Shown piece after piece: positions 1 to 12,599 of a stretch of 64,000 nucleotides of DNA (positions are counted from its first letter, which is position 1; each line of letters begins with the position of its first letter). A program made the position numbers and the translations under genes. The stretch comes from Porpolomopsis calyptriformis (taxonomy: Eukaryota > Basidiomycota > Agaricomycetes > Agaricales > Hygrophoraceae), in assembly GCA_951640195.1 (NCBI GenBank), contig OX621166.1, positions 2,162,501 to 2,226,500 on the forward strand. The letters run 5' to 3'. The notes under the pieces were generated by a model that worked only from the letters and a program-made list of their open reading frames with translations, was not told the DNA's origin and did not search any database.

Positions 1-1557
1 GGTTTGTGCTTGTTCCCGTCCAACTGTTCCGCCTCCTATTAGTCGATCCAAAAAGAAAAATCGGCTGACCCACGATGAAGGTGAGACGATCTCATCATTG
101 GCATTCTTCTCGCCCCCGTCTTTATCGGGCCGTTCACCAAGCCCATTATCACTCCTACTCTTCGCTTGATTACCCTCTTGATCAATTTCTTCATCGTCTT
201 CTATATTACTGTTGACTACGCCACCACCCGCTTTGCTTTGGGCTCTGTCGGCTTTGGCAACTTGGAATTGTCCCGAACAGTGCTGGCTGCAATTGAATAG
301 GTTAGATAGACAACAGGTGCTAAAAAAATACACTTTCCATTCGATCCAACTGTCAGTTACAACAATGTTCAAATTGACAAAGTCGCATCGGGGACACATT
401 GTCGTGTTGTTCTGAAAGATGATTTCCTGGCGCAAAACAATAATCATCTCGAGAACCATTCCAGGGTGTGTCATGCGGGCGAATTGTGAGGGCTCAATGA
501 TCTGACTATCTGCAGCACGCAGCACTCGATTGTCGCCCTGCCTAATCAGGTGATTGCCAACGCGGTCACTGCAATAGCCTTGGATAATATAGTCGAAATC
601 CTGGAATGCTTGGGATATGTGTGATCCGATATGCGGACAAACCAGTTCTACATACCTTCCATGTGGAGCAAAACAGGGTCGGAACTGGTATGGTTCGTCC
701 CAAGTGATCCACTACTTTCACCGTGATCAATGGGATGTGACGCAGGAAAGGTAAACGTTGTCTCAAGAGGCCAGAGATGGTTTTCAAGGTTACTGGGCTT
801 GTGAGCAGTTGGTCTCCGAAATTGCCCCATTCAATGCTTCGTTTTCATTGCAGCAGTGATATGATTTCAGGAAGGACGCTGCATGAAAGGAGGACAACAC
901 ATACGAGTTCAGTGCCTTCAGAAACCCGCGAAGCGTGTCGCGATGAACAGATAGTTCCCACCTCAACCTGGTTAATTCACCTTTATCCCACCCATTCCAA
1001 CAGATTACGGGCCACAAATAGTTGATAGTCGTCAATGATAGACCATGTCGACAACGAGAGATTTTGTCGAACGTGTTTTGTAGTTTCACGAAACATCTTG
1101 CAACTTCCAGGTTGAAAGTATTGGCCAGACTTGGACCCAGTGGTGTGTGGTGGAATACTTGAAGAGCGGATCTCGTCAAAGATAGCGTCAAATGCAGCGA
1201 TTCCAACTCCAGTTGCAAGCCCCTGTACTTATTCGAGTCACTGGCACTGAGTTGTACAATCTTGTGAATGAGATCAATGGCAAGTTCAATAAGGCTAGAG
1301 GTATGGCGGGTCGATACTTGGACAAGAGCATCTCCCAGCGACAATGACCCAGTATGCCGTGGTGGTAGGCTGTCGTTGATTCTAGTGATGCCGCGGTCAT
1401 GGTGGTCACAGTGGAGTGCACCTGAAGAGCTGTATAAATACGTGATGTTGATCTGATCACGACCAATTTGATTGAAAGTGCTTCGGCTGGCATCAATCAT
1501 TGGCTGGCAGCTTGCTGTTGGAGGACTTTTGGAACACGTGTAACAAAAAATGACCAT
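1..1557 (-). CDS. Agaricomycete ubiquitin-fold (ULD-like) protein, 3' end cut by window edge
   Basis: Partial gene running off the left edge. Visible exons are about 1557-905, 761-656, 600-334 and 282-1, with consensus donors (GTATGT at 904 and 655, GTGTAT at 333). The N-terminal ~215 residues are helical, with the stretch LTRLRWELSVHRDTL. The next two exons carry the ubiquitin-like module (ITVKVVDHLGRTIPVP, then DFDYIIQGYCSDRVG and PGMVLEMIIVLRQE). A CPRC pair followed by HCSGQFQV suggests a small zinc-binding C-terminal part, after which the chain becomes acidic. I recognise the layout from a large mushroom-specific family often named 'ubiquitin-like domain-containing protein'; its function is unknown. 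The start at 1557 is GTG-like in the longest frame, so the true start may be the ATG near 1500 or lie in a missed upstream exon. Confidence 0.6.
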
Positions 1558-1596
1558 TTTACAGAAAAAAAAGCAAACTATCGACGATTCAAATGG

Positions 1597-3026
1597 TTAC
1601 ACCTTCAATGTCTTGATTGACTTGCCTGAGGCAATGGCCAGCCATTCACCAGGTGCCGTTGAATGTCCGGTGTTCGTCGTCATACCAGCTATATGAGGTG
1701 ACCAAGCCAGATTGGTGATCTCTTTAGCAGCAGTGTAAGCCATGACAGGCTCCGTCACCACTCGTTTTTTGACATCAGGTCGAGGAGAGTTCAATCGTGA
1801 ACCTGCACTCCGTGGTGAAGCCGCAGCCTGGGTATAAGCTGCTAGATCCCACAACAAAAGCTGGCAATCATCGCCTGCAAATGAAATGGTTTATTAGACT
1901 AGGATATAATTTGGTAAAAGTACCTACTTGCTGTTGCCAGTAGTGGGCTTTCTATCGAGCCCCAACCCAAAGCGTTGATCTGGGCATGATGGCCTCTAAG
2001 TTCAATGACAGGTTGGCCCGGACTCCGCATGTCTAGTATCTGTATATCGCAGCCATCCATATGAAACGTGGACATGTAGTTGGAGTCGGACGGATTAAAA
2101 GCGATCCTTAGTAAGGGTGACGTCGGGGGACGGGCTGAGGCGGATGGCGAAGCGGAGGGAGGCGGTACATTTTTTGGTGTTGGTGTTTCGTAAAGGATAG
2201 TCGAGTGTTCTAAGCTTCGAAGATCGAAGGCTCGCAAACTCCCATCTGCACCGACGGATACGAAAATGTCGGTAGATCCAGGAAGCCATGCGACATCATA
2301 GACTTCGCGGTCGTGTGCGATGAGCTGAGTGATGGCCGTTGAGGTATCGATATTCCACACGGTGCAGGTTGTATCAATGGACGATGTCACTACCAAGCTT
2401 GGAACCTTCTCGTTCCAGGAAAAATTTGTGAGAGGTGCCCCTGTTGATTGATTTTGTATTTTGGACTGCTGAAATCAAGGGTGAGTGAGAGAATGGAGGA
2501 AGAGGGACAAGCATACTCCGGAAAGCGCCGTCTTTAAGGTTAGAGTGTGCCCGCCGGTGCCAGACTGTCTCCCGACATAGCCAGAGATGGGAGGAGGAGA
2601 GTCACTGCAGTATTCCCAAACCCTGAGCGCGTCACCAGTCGTGGCTAGCAACTCTGTAGTCGGTGTTTTCTGAGACCAGGCATAACTTGAAGCTGCGGCG
2701 GGTTGCCATTGCAGGCTGGTGGCGGGGTATCCGTGAGGGGCATCACACAGTTTGACAAAGTCAGGGTAATCGTGGTAATCATCTTCAACCAGAACACGCT
2801 CATCTTGGAGACCGACGATGGCGATCTCATTCCGAAAGTCCTCGGTGAAAGAGGCGAGTCCGAGACGAAAGGATGATCGCGGTCGCAATTGGTGACCAGA
2901 CGAGGAACTTTTACACCAGTCAAGGGCATGGACGGGCCCTTTGAAAAGCTGTTAATACGGATGTGAGCGATAGACGAGAGGGTGCTTACATGGGGCTTCG
3001 TACTGAAGCAAAGTGGTCTGGGTCAT
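1597..3026 (-). CDS. DCAF7: WD40 repeat protein, DCAF7/WDR68 (AN11) homologue
   Basis: Four exons (3026-2990, 2938-2517, 2468-1928, 1874-1597) join in frame to 425 residues. The order matches DCAF7 throughout: the N-terminal 'YEAPWPVHALDW' strand, 'ELLATTGDALRVWEY', 'SSIDTTCTVWNI', 'QLIAHDREVYDVAW', 'SVGADGSLRAFDLR', 'LEHSTILYETP', 'HMDGCDIQILDMR', 'LLATASDDCQLLLWDL', and a final 'EWLAIASGKSIKTLKV'. The family is a seven-bladed propeller scaffold that binds DYRK-type kinases and CUL4-DDB1. The C-terminal half has a Pro/Ser-rich insertion of about 20 residues after LEHSTILYETP and another of about 30 after LLLWDL, both absent from the animal protein. It is divergently oriented to the ABC transporter, with a 391-bp shared promoter. 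Confidence 0.9.
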
Positions 3027-3417
3027 GGTGATACCGTAACAAGGTGAAAGTTGAGCAGGTGATCAAAACCTCGGAAGTATGAAACTGACTCGACATTGGG
3101 CAGCGAACATAACATTCACTCTTCAGAATAAATATCTGATACCAGTACCCTTCAACCTTTGAAAACCAGTATTTAACCAGTCCAGCAACAAGCAGACGTC
3201 GTATCCGCTCAATTTTATCACGTGACTTAAATCAGCCTCAAATCACCTTCAAACACCCTTCACCGACCAAAAGAGCGAAATGTTTTTGTCCACATTCGTA
3301 CTTTGAACCGTTCAATCCTCTGGTCATATGCTCGGCAATAATTCCCCTCAAGTCACAAGTACTCGTCTTATTACGTAAAGATTCACGTTCGCACGCTTCA
3401 GCGCTTCAACTTCGACC
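3027..3417. other. Divergent intergenic promoter region
   Basis: 391 bp between the start codons of the WD40 gene and the ABC transporter. It holds a TCACGTGA palindrome (3218-3225) and no open reading frame I would support. Confidence 0.6.
3218..3225. promoter_or_regulatory. TCACGTGA E-box-type palindrome
   Basis: Perfect 8-bp palindrome centred in the divergent promoter. This core is the type bound by Cbf1/USF-like bHLH factors. The same 8-mer, or a one-base variant, lies upstream of several other genes in this window. Confidence 0.45.
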
Positions 3418-6400
3418 ATGTTGTTCACCAGTATTCCCCCTCTGTCCTTGGCCTTGTTCCTCCTTCGCGTCATTTCACCTGCCCTTGTACTCCTTGCTAC
3501 CATCTCTCTTGCTTTCGTCTATCCATCGGCGCCTTTTTCACCCGATCCAATCGTCCCTGTCGTCGTTGCCACCCGCATTCCTCGTCGCGCTCTTATATTG
3601 TTTTTTCTCTCCCTTTCTTCGCTCTCCTATTTCTTTGATGGAATAACCTTCGTCGTATTTGCCGTCATCGACAAGGTCTGGCCTCATAACACAGGCATCG
3701 AGATAAACGCGGTTATCGGTCTCGCCGCCTTTTCTGGCTTGGCTGCACTCGGCGCCTGGAAAGATGTCCATGGAGTTGATGTTTGGTTCTTAACAAGGAT
3801 AAAAGCTGGAATAGCCCTCTCCCTTCTGCTCGATCTTGCTCAAGTCATCTTGATCGGCTATTCCGTCTGCTCTGCCAATCAACGTGAGCATCATGTTAGA
3901 ATCTTTCTCCAACGCCTCTGATCGTTTATCTTCCTAGCCCACCCTATTTGCCTACCAGTCAATCCTCGTACCATTTCAATTCCTGCCTTACTCCACTTTG
4001 CACTTCCATCTTTCCGCATCTTGATATTACTGCCCTTGCTCTTCGCTCTTCTTTCACCGCGGGTCGTATACACATCTGTTCAAGGTGATGAAGCCGGTGA
4101 AGCTCCAGAGCCCATCGCATCCACGCTCCTTCTCCCCCCCGATTCAAAACTTCTTGCCTCCACCGGTCTCTCCCCCGTCTCGGGTTCGACGGGCGATACT
4201 AGCACATATGGCACCTTCCAGACCCCACGTCCCACATTCCCTGTCTCTCATCCGACATCGGGGGCGACAACTCCTGATCAAAAAGTGGTCCGTCCCAGAG
4301 TTTCCGCCGTTCTTCCAGTCGCTTATGGATTTTGTTTAGGATGAGAAACCTGAAGTTCGCCCAGATCCGTCGTGGACTGAGATGGGCAGACGCATTTATA
4401 AGATCATTCCTTACCTTTGGCCCTCCAAGAGCCCTCGTTTGCAGTTTCTTGCAGTTAGTCCCGAATTCATCCCACAATAACCTTCGTTATACTCAACCTG
4501 GTCTCTCTTCTATTCAATGATATAGTCTCTCTGTATCGCCCTCTTAGCAGTTGGTCGCTTTGTGAATGTCCTTGTGCCCTTCACTCTCGGTGAAGTTGTG
4601 CGCGTCTTCGAAGAAAAGGCCAACCGTTCTCCGTGGCCCTATCTAGTGGCTTATGTAGGACTGCGATTTCTTCAGAGTGGCGGTGGTTTAGCTGCGCTCC
4701 GTGACGTAATCTCTTTCTTTTATGATCGGTTAATGGATACTGAGAATCCCATCAGTCTATCTGGGCTCCTGTAATGCAATTCTCGGATCGTGGTAAGTAA
4801 ATTCATCTATTGCTCTCACCGAACCCGCTGAATATCATCCGTTCTCCAGAAATGTCGCAAATGTCTTTTGAACGCATTCTTAAGCTTTCCTTTGCTTTCC
4901 ACATGCATCGCAAGACTGGAGAGCTTCTTCGCATCTTAGACCGTGGGGCTGCGATAAATCATATGTTCGAGGTAAACAGCAAGCCTTATCCCGCTTTAAC
5001 TATTGTTTTTACCTTGAATTATCAGCTCCTTTTGTTCAGTATCGTTCCCACTTTTGCGGACATCATTATCGCTCTAGTTGTATTTTCAATCAAGTTTGGT
5101 TGGTTGCTCGCCCTGGTCATTTTTATCGTCATGTCGTCGTATGGTAAGCATTCTCTTGGCATTCTCTCGTTACCAGAGACTCATTTGACATCTTACTTAG
5201 TGGCGGCAAGCATTGCTCTTACTACCTGGCGCACAAAGATACGGCGGGAGATGAACGACCGTGACGTGGTATGTTATTCACCCCCGCTGCTAATGGACAT
5301 CTGTAATGCGAAGTAATGTGAAGGTGACCCGCGGAATTCATACCGACTCGATCCTCAATTACGAAACTGTCAAGTATTTTGGTGGCGAACAGCATGAGGC
5401 TGATCGTTACCGGAATGCAATTCGAGATTTTCAAGTTTCTGAATACAAAGTGATCCGTAATTGTCTTGAATTGCCTCTGTATATTTCAGTATGACTCACA
5501 ACCGCTTACAGTCTCTCTCAACCTTCTTAATTTGGTTCAGAATTTTATTACTGTGAGTTGTAACCATTCCGCCACTAGGTCTGATTCTAACAGCCACCGC
5601 CCGAATATCCTAGACTATCGGTCTCCTCGCTGCTTCAATGATAGTCGCGCGGCGGGTCACTGATGGAATAGCGAAACCTAGTGACTTCGTGATCTTCATC
5701 ACCTACCTTTCTCAAGTATGTTCCCCGCCCTGATATCTGGAAGTTTGCTCTTGTTCATGTCTCTTGCGCAGCTTTACGGGCCGCTCAATAGTCTTGGGTG
5801 GATTTACCGCGCCATCAATCAGGCCTTGGTAGATACGGAAAAGCTGATGAACCTTTTGGAGGAACCGACGGAAGTTGACGACAAGCCTAACGCGCCTGAT
5901 CTGGTCGTTAATCATGGCGAGATCGAGTTCCGTACGTGCTATTACCAACGTTTCGAGTCTCTGAGTTTGAGTATTGCCTTCCAGAAAATGTTACCTTTTC
6001 GTATGACAGTCGTAACACCGCCCTCAATAATATCTCTTTCAAAGTCCCAAAGGGTCGCTCTGTTGCGCTGGTGGGCGAATCCGGAGCTGGAAAATCTACC
6101 GTCTTGCGTCTTCTCTACAGATTTTATGACCTTGCCGATGGAAATGGGAAGATCCTTATTGACGGCCAGGATATAAAGGAAGTAACGCAAGCAAGCCTAA
6201 GAAAGGCTATTGGCGTAGTTCCACAGGATTCGGTCCTGTTCAACACTAGCATTAACTATAACATTGGGTGCGTGGCTTTTGAAACATGCCCGAAGTTTTT
6301 TTACTTATATTTATTTGGTCAGATATGGTAAATTTGGTGCTTCTCTAGATGAGATCGAGCACGCTGCGAAGGCAGCTCAAATGCATGAACGAATTATGAG

Positions 6401-7618
6401 TTTCCCTGACGGTTACGAGACGAAAGTTGGAGAACGTGGGGTTAGACTAAGCGGTGGAGAAAAGCAACGCATCGCTATCGCTCGAACGATGTTGAAGAAC
6501 CCGCCTATCCTGTTGCTTGACGAAGCTACGAGGTAAAGTTTATATTGTGTTTGCTCTCTGGCATCAATCCCATTAATTGCATTTACACCTACTTATAGTG
6601 CGCTCGACACCTCAACTGAGAAGGATATTCAAAAAGCCCTGCAGAACCTCGTTAAAGGACGGTCATCGTTGTCTATTGCTCATCGTCTCTCGGTAGGTGG
6701 TATGATTTTTTACATCACATCGCCTCTAACTAGGCTGCGTAGACCATCGCTTCAGCAGATGTGTACGTCCGCCATACCTTACTCAGAATCTCGCTAATCA
6801 ACTAACCCTTTCTTAGCATCCTAGTTCTCAAGGATGGTCAGATCGTCGAACAGGGTAGCCACAAGGAACTCGTCGCTCTTGGTGGTATTTTCGCCTCAAT
6901 GTGGGCCGACCAGATATCTTCGTCAGATGAGCTCGCCGTCCCCATTGGGGAGGGTAGTCCAGGGAAAGAAATCTTTGGATATACTACTGAGCCATTAGAG
7001 TCTGCTCCGCTGATCCATGTAGACGACCTACCGGCAGAGTCCACAGCTGCTGTACTGGAAGGAGATTTGGTTGACACGCCTAAAGTTTCTCCAAGAACGC
7101 TGCTATCTGAGGACGTCTCTCCTGGCGGTGTGAAAGATACGGCGAGTTCTCCTGTGGATTTCCCCTTGTCCAGTAGTCCCGACCAGACGGCGGACGCCGA
7201 GGCTGAACTTGCTTCTCGACCTGAAAACGTCCCAACCCCGGTTGCTCCGTTCCCGACAGCAGATGCTCCTGCACCGACACAAATTTCATCGCCCGGTGTT
7301 ACCTTTGGAAGCGAGGTCGATACCCCGCGTGCTGGTACACCTGATATCGAATCTGAACCGAAGCGCAAGAGGATTTCTTCTCAGAATTTCCAACGACTGG
7401 CCAGGAAGATGTCGCTCAATACCCGACGCACGGGGTCTACGTCGTCGTCTATTCCTATCATTTCTGGTCTCTTGCGAGATAATTCGCCAAGGGGATCAAC
7501 AGATAGTGGCACCCGCGAAGAAGTTGCGGGAACGGATACTCCCACGACTAGCCTTCGGGGCGAATCAGACAAGGGGAAGACGAAAAAGAAGGAAAAGAAA
7601 AGGAAAACTATCCTTTGA
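3418..7618 (+). CDS. HMT1: Half-size ABC transporter, HMT1/ABCB6 heavy-metal tolerance type
   Basis: About 17 exons join in frame to roughly 1,000-1,100 residues. The N-terminus (exon 1 onward) has about five hydrophobic segments, an accessory TMD0 typical of HMT1. This is followed by the ABC membrane domain with the subfamily signature [20 protein letters not shown]. The nucleotide-binding domain is intact: Walker [11 protein letters not shown]-loop [10 protein letters not shown], signature LSGGEKQR, Walker [11 protein letters not shown]-loop SALD and H-loop SIAHRLS. A ~215-residue acidic, Ser/Pro-rich tail with a Lys-rich end follows the NBD. Homologues sit in the vacuolar membrane and move glutathione- or phytochelatin-linked metals; the mitochondrial paralogue Atm1 lacks TMD0, so the vacuolar assignment is favoured. 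The intron before [14 protein letters not shown] uses the acceptor ending CCTAG at about 5610; no frameshift is needed. Confidence 0.88.
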
Positions 7619-8018
7619 TGGGTCTTTTCCTTTGAACACTCATGATTCGACCGACTTCCTATTCCGTGCTCTGGTGATGATGGGCTTCTGAGCATGACGA
7701 TCTTATTGTGCTGTACATTTTACAAGCATATTCTTCCAACTCATCACACACTATCACCATTCTTCCTTACCACTCTGCAATACGTAGCACATATATGTTT
7801 CTCAATCGATGCACTAGCCTGGGTATTTCTTAAACGAAAATCATGATCGACAGGTGATGAAATTCTGGCCATCGGGTACCACATTGACCGAATGGAAGGC
7901 TCCTTGAAATCGCTCGAGCGCCAACGTTTTGTTTGTGGATCCTAAAGTCCTATTCACAGAGTGATACTTCCCTCCCGTCCATTTTACGGAGCAGTGCGGT
8001 GCCTATAGATGTACCTTG

Positions 8019-8210
8019 AATTGAGAGATTGAAGAGAGAAACACAGCAAGGTAGATACTTGAGTTAACAGTTCACAATAATGTTCGGCTATAGCCACTCT
8101 TCTAGAGGCGTTAACCGTGAACAAAAAGGCTGAGCTTCGGCGGAGGAAATCCATGAGTTGAGAGATTGAAGAGAAGCGAAGCAGAATATAGATATTCGAT
8201 ACTTGGGTCC
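8019..8210. repeat. Diverged direct repeat (two copies)
   Basis: The 16-mer TTGAGAGATTGAAGAG occurs exactly at 8021-8036 and 8158-8173. Similarity continues downstream in both copies (…AGCA…TAGATA…GATACTTG…) over about 45-55 bp, with small insertions in the second. No target-site duplication or ORF is associated. Confidence 0.55.
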
Positions 8211-9166
8211 AAGTAAGCTATATTCTCCAGAGCTCGTTTCTGATTGGAATAGGAAGCTGATCGGTGTATGTTGTTTGGAAGATAGAGGCTGGCGTTGGCC
8301 GAACGAACGCTTGAGGATTGTATATCGATAACGGAGAAGCTAGGGGGATAATTGGCAATGCCAAAGCTAGAGGAAGGATATTGTGTTATAGGCTGGAAGC
8401 TTCTGCCAGCGAAAGATTGCGCCAGAGAACTGGTAGCAGCACAGCACGTCGCACAAATTGGGATAGAAGGATGAGGGGAGAGGGAAGACAGGTTCGAAGA
8501 TTTGGCTCCTACGGCAGTTAGCGGTTTAGATAATCGAGGGTTCTTCGGTCACGCAAGATAGACTGCGGTACCTGTCGGCGCGAGAGGATTGGCGCGCGTC
8601 TAAGGGTGCGACGCATGAGAAAACTAGCCGGGAGGGTGGAAAGTGCCGATTCGTGGTAGAACGGCGAGCCCCCATAAGAAAGGGTGATAGGTCATTTGGC
8701 TTGTCCCCGAAGTATCGGTTGTCAACTTGCCGTGTACTAGTTTCCGTTCGCAGTAAAAGGCATCATGTCAAACACGACGGCTTACGCCGATGAAAGCTAC
8801 CGAAGGCGCTATGCTGGAAGCGGAGAGATAACTGTCTCCGTAGTCATAGACTCCAGAATAATAGCCCGAACCGCAAGCAAGAAGGTGGGCAACGGATTGT
8901 GGGTGCCTGGGCACGCGTGGGTTGTCAACTGACTCGCGGGGGATGAATAGGCGTTCAAAGCCAGATGGATGGGTCGCACTTGATGATTTTCGATACCAGA
9001 ACCCCATCAAGTGCGACGACTTTGAGGCCATCAGGAGCGTCGGTGCCCGCGTTAACCATATGGACAGGCATACAAGCGGGGCAGAAGACATCCCGGCGCT
9101 CCCTAGATCCCGACTGGGAAGTTAGTTGATTAGATAAGCCAAGTCTCAGAACGGAGTTCGAAAAGA

Positions 9167-9174
9167 TATATAAA
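9167..9174 (+). promoter_or_regulatory. TATA-like box of the RRM gene
   Basis: TATATAAA lies 133 nt upstream of the ATG at 9307, a reasonable distance for a highly expressed fungal gene. A pyrimidine-rich stretch separates it from the start codon. Confidence 0.4.
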
Positions 9175-9306
9175 GAGCCAGACATCACGAGGAAGGCATA
9201 CGTACCTTCCTTCCTACCCATTCCCTGGCTTCATTCTGAGGTTTTGTCTCAGTTTCGTGTCTCGTGTAACAGGTTTCGATCCAAGGATTTCGTATTGTAT
9301 TAAGCA

Positions 9307-10221
9307 ATGTCGTCAAAAGTTTATGTTGGGTCAGTCTCGTTCCGTGTTCATTTCCCACCTGGGCGCTTCAGCTGCTCGTTGGGCGGAGTGCTTTGCAACT
9401 GATAGGTTTTTGACAACTTAATGTAGAAATTTGAGCTGGAATACGACCGATGATTCTTTGCGTCAAGTTAGTGTCTTACTGTGCTGCGTTCTCTTTTTTT
9501 CTTTTTTTTTTTTTTTTTTCTTTCCCTTTCTCTCCATGTTGCCCTGCTTTTTGGCTGTGTTATCTTATCAGACTTGTTTGGTTCTGTGATTATAGGCATT
9601 TACCCAGTATGGTCACGTACAGGATGTAAGCTATCCTTGATCACATCCGACAGCCCTCTCGGCTGTAATGAGTGGCTGATGTATGTGTGTGTAGTCCATC
9701 GTAATGCGCGATCGTGATACCGGTCGTTCTCGTGGCTTCGGATTCGTCACTTTTGCAACAGTAGATGAGGCTCAGTCTGCCATTACCGGTCTGAACGAGC
9801 AGGAGCTTGACGGTAGGCGAATCAAAGTTAACCTCGCCAATGCCAGGGGCGGAGGCGGCGGTGGGAGCGGCGGAGGTTAGCGCGCCCATCGTCTACCTAC
9901 GAGTCACCATATAATCGTTTTTCGTTTTTCTTTCAGGCTACAGCGGCGGCGGCGGCGGCGGCGGTTATCAAGGTGAGTGTCGCAGTCAAAAGAGTTCCTT
10001 TGGTTGGTACCGACGTGACCTTCTTAGGCGGCGGCGGCGGATATGGCGGCAGTGGCTATGGCAGTGGTGGCTACGGCAGCAGCGGTGGATATAGCGGTGG
10101 CAGCGGTGGCGGGTACAACGGGGGTGGATATGGGTATGGCGGATACCAACAAGGTGACTGACCTTTGTTGTGATTAACGTTGTTGTTTACGCGTGCTGTG
10201 TTAGGTGGTGGCGGCTACTGA
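9307..10221 (+). CDS. Glycine-rich RNA-binding protein (single RRM)
   Basis: Seven exons join in frame. One RRM fills residues 1 to ~80: RNP2 VYVGNL near residue 5, the helix AFTQYGHVQD, and RNP1 RGFGFVTF, ending GRRIKVNLANA. The tail is made almost only of Gly with Tyr/Ser, in GGYGSGGYGS-type units, and ends GGGGY. Three of the introns fall inside the Gly-rich tail, each after a first-position G, so the tail exons are interchangeable in phase. Proteins of this plan (GRP7/CIRBP-like) are abundant, stress- or cold-regulated RNA chaperones that shuttle between nucleus and cytoplasm. The second intron (9475-9594) contains an 18-nt T run. Good kinase or hnRNP alternatives are not evident. Confidence 0.9.
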
Positions 10222-11053
10222 CGTCTTCGCTGAGATGTTCCAAAAAGCAAATCAGTTTCTCTCCCGACTCACGCCTATGTTCATGCCATCTTGCCTCACG
10301 AACTCGAAAACGCCTTAATTGCTCTTGCATAGCGCCATCGTCGTTCATTCTATGTCTGTTCCTTTCGCCTCTTGCCACCCACACAAACTCTTTACAATCG
10401 CCTGTCGTTTTCCCGATATTTTTTTCTTCTTCTTTTCTCTTTCTTTTCGTTTCTTTCTACCTGGCTTCTGCTCCCTCGTCTCGCGTCCTTGACCAGCAGT
10501 TGTACTTGTACGATACTACTCATCCAGTCTCGTTTTCTTTCATCGTTCGGGTCCTAACCACGATTGTATTCAAGAATGAATACCAAAACTCTTTGCTGCG
10601 TTGGTACTTATCGATAGATACAATCTGAGAGGACAATGGGCCACGATCGCGGCTGCCTCATGTCCGCACGGTGCCTCCAATTCTGGGTGTGCAATCGGTC
10701 CAAGCCGCTTCATCCACGATTACCGCATTCGTCCGTTTCTCCCCGTCCGAGGCTGTCGTCGTCCAGCACTCGTCTACAGCCCGTCTTTTCGCATTCGCTG
10801 TACCTATGATCTGCTCTCTTTGTATTCCGTTACTGACATGGCCAGTCCCATCCTCGTTTCCAACACAATCTGGCCACTGATCAGGCTAAAATAGGTGAAA
10901 GCAGAGCCAAATAATAAATTGGACCCACAAGCGCCTACTAAAATGGAACGACCGCTCAATTCTTTCCCAAAACTCCCTTTTAAACGATTTCCTCTTCCTC
11001 TTCCTGACATCCTTCTTCACCATCTACCACCACCTTCACCGCCTCCCCCCTCG
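10222..11053. other. 3' UTR / promoter region, pyrimidine-rich
   Basis: Separates the RRM and HMG-box genes. The first ~330 bp are T/C-rich (10320-10560), as in fungal untranslated regions. An open frame continues upstream of the HMG start (ATG at 10943), so part of this may be coding if that start is used. Confidence 0.5.
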
Positions 11054-12599
11054 ATGACCGGCCCCGTCCGCTCATCAACCTCCGATAATCGCCTCGTACA
11101 GCCGCCACGTCCACCCAACGCATGGATCCTATATCGCTCTGACAAACTGCGCGAGCTGCCCCCGACTGGCCCGGGGACCCCCCGCAGGGCTCAGGCCGAG
11201 GTCTCGAAGCTCATATCGACCATGTGGAAAAACGAGAGCGAAGACGTCCGTTCCCAGTACGAACGACGGGCCGACGCGAAAAAAGCTGAGCACCAGGCAC
11301 TCTACCCTGGTTATCGTTTCCAGCCAATGAAGAAGGAAGACAAGGATCGCTTGCGCGAGGAGAAGAAGCTCGAGAAGGAGAGAGAGAGGGCCAACAGCAG
11401 GCGGGCGCGGGCCAAGACTGCCTCCTACACAGGCATCGTGGCACCTCCAACGCCTTATACAATACCGTACTACCATCACGAGATGCAGTATGGGCCTGCT
11501 GGCCCTTCTCCTCCCATGTCCGCCGCGGCCTCTCCGACCGACACCGGTCCCTACTCTCCCCTCCAACTAACCCAAGAGGATTCACCACGTCGACGGGCTG
11601 ATGACGCGTCACCTGTTGTCCACCACTTCCCCCCTCAGAGTCCGCTCGTCGCGTCGACGTCGTCGATTTCGTCCCCAATAATGCCCCCCGCGATGCCACC
11701 GATGTATCACGTCCAGTGGCCACCTCCGATGGCTCCTCTACACCCTGTCCCAGGTCCTAGTCATTGGCATCAGCCATACCTTCCGGCGCCTCAGGCCACT
11801 CCCGCTCCGCCCTCTTGGCTGGATTATAACCCTCAGACATTGATACAAAGGCAGGCCCAGCAGGTGGGCGTTTCACACACCCATTGTCTGATGAATGACT
11901 TACAAGGCCTGTTCACAGGATTTTGTTACTTTCAATATACCATCCCAGGTGCAGCAAAGCATGCCTGCTTGGCCGCCGGATGGCATTTCTCAGGACTCCT
12001 CCTTTTCTGAATCGATACAGGCTTTGATGTCCGCAGCGGGTGATCATTCCATCTTCCAACTTTCCAACTTCAATCCTGAAGATATTTTGGCTCATCCGGA
12101 AGGCCCCCTTGATGTATCACTGGGAGATCTGTCCCTTCCTCTGGACGATCAATTGGAATCACAAAATTTGATTTACCCTAACAGTTATAATTTCAATCCC
12201 ATCACAACCGGTTCCTCGTCGCCACCGATGAATGCTGTAGCACAGTCACTCTCGCCCACTGGCGCACAAGGCCCGTACTTCCAAAACGAAGCGTTCAACC
12301 ACAGCCCATCATCTCCAACCCACCGTAGAGATTTTAGTTCGTTCGGCTCATCGGATGGTATGCTGCAATATCTCAACTTCGATGGGACGATTACGGGGGA
12401 AGACGTTTCGCCTCCCGTGCTTAATTACCCTAGTCCTGAAGCGGCCGTGATGACATCCACTGCATACGTTCCGCCTCCGGGTGCGATGTACACTTCCACA
12501 CGGCGCGTTGGGGGATCCTGGCAGCCGCAGTACGCGGATGGCCCTGAATCACCTGTCGATCACAACCCTCCTTCTCCGTGGGGTGTGCCGGCGAGTTAG
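11054..12599 (+). CDS. HMG-box transcription factor (MATA-HMG type)
   Basis: Two exons (11054-11863 and 11949-12599) give 486 residues. The HMG box begins near residue 16 with PPRPPNAWILYRSDK, continues QAEVSKLISTMWKNES and closes YPGYRFQPMKKEDKDRL. This is the MATA_HMG pattern of fungal sequence-specific HMG proteins (Ste11, Mat, Prf1-like), rather than the abundant non-specific type. A basic coiled segment (REEKKLEKERERANSRRARA) follows, then ~350 residues rich in Pro, Ser and Gln, a likely activation region. Agaricomycetes carry many such factors in mating, pheromone response and fruiting; which one this is cannot be told here. An in-frame ATG lies 111 nt upstream at 10943; I chose 11054 because the extra residues are low-complexity Pro/Leu. 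Confidence 0.82.

Larger units (their letters stand above)
7619..9306. other. Long intergenic region without a supported gene
   Basis: 1.69 kb between the ABC transporter and the RRM gene. Short open frames (for example 8318-8521 and 8768-9091) show no family resemblance or plausible splicing. The stretch includes a diverged direct repeat (8019-8065 and 8156-8210) and, near its end, a TATA-like box for the RRM gene. It could host an unseen non-coding transcript. Confidence 0.5.

Noticed and set aside
91..299. Plus-strand frame reading like a membrane protein (LIIGILLAPVFIGPF…)
   Set aside because: It is the antisense shadow of the minus-strand ubiquitin-fold gene, whose frame and splice sites fit a known family.
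5520..5720. Possible frameshift in the ABC transporter membrane domain
   Set aside because: Using the acceptor ending CCTAG at about 5610 restores [14 protein letters not shown] in frame.
7209..7691. 160-codon plus-strand ORF
   Set aside because: Alternative frame within the C-terminal tail of the ABC transporter; no independent evidence.
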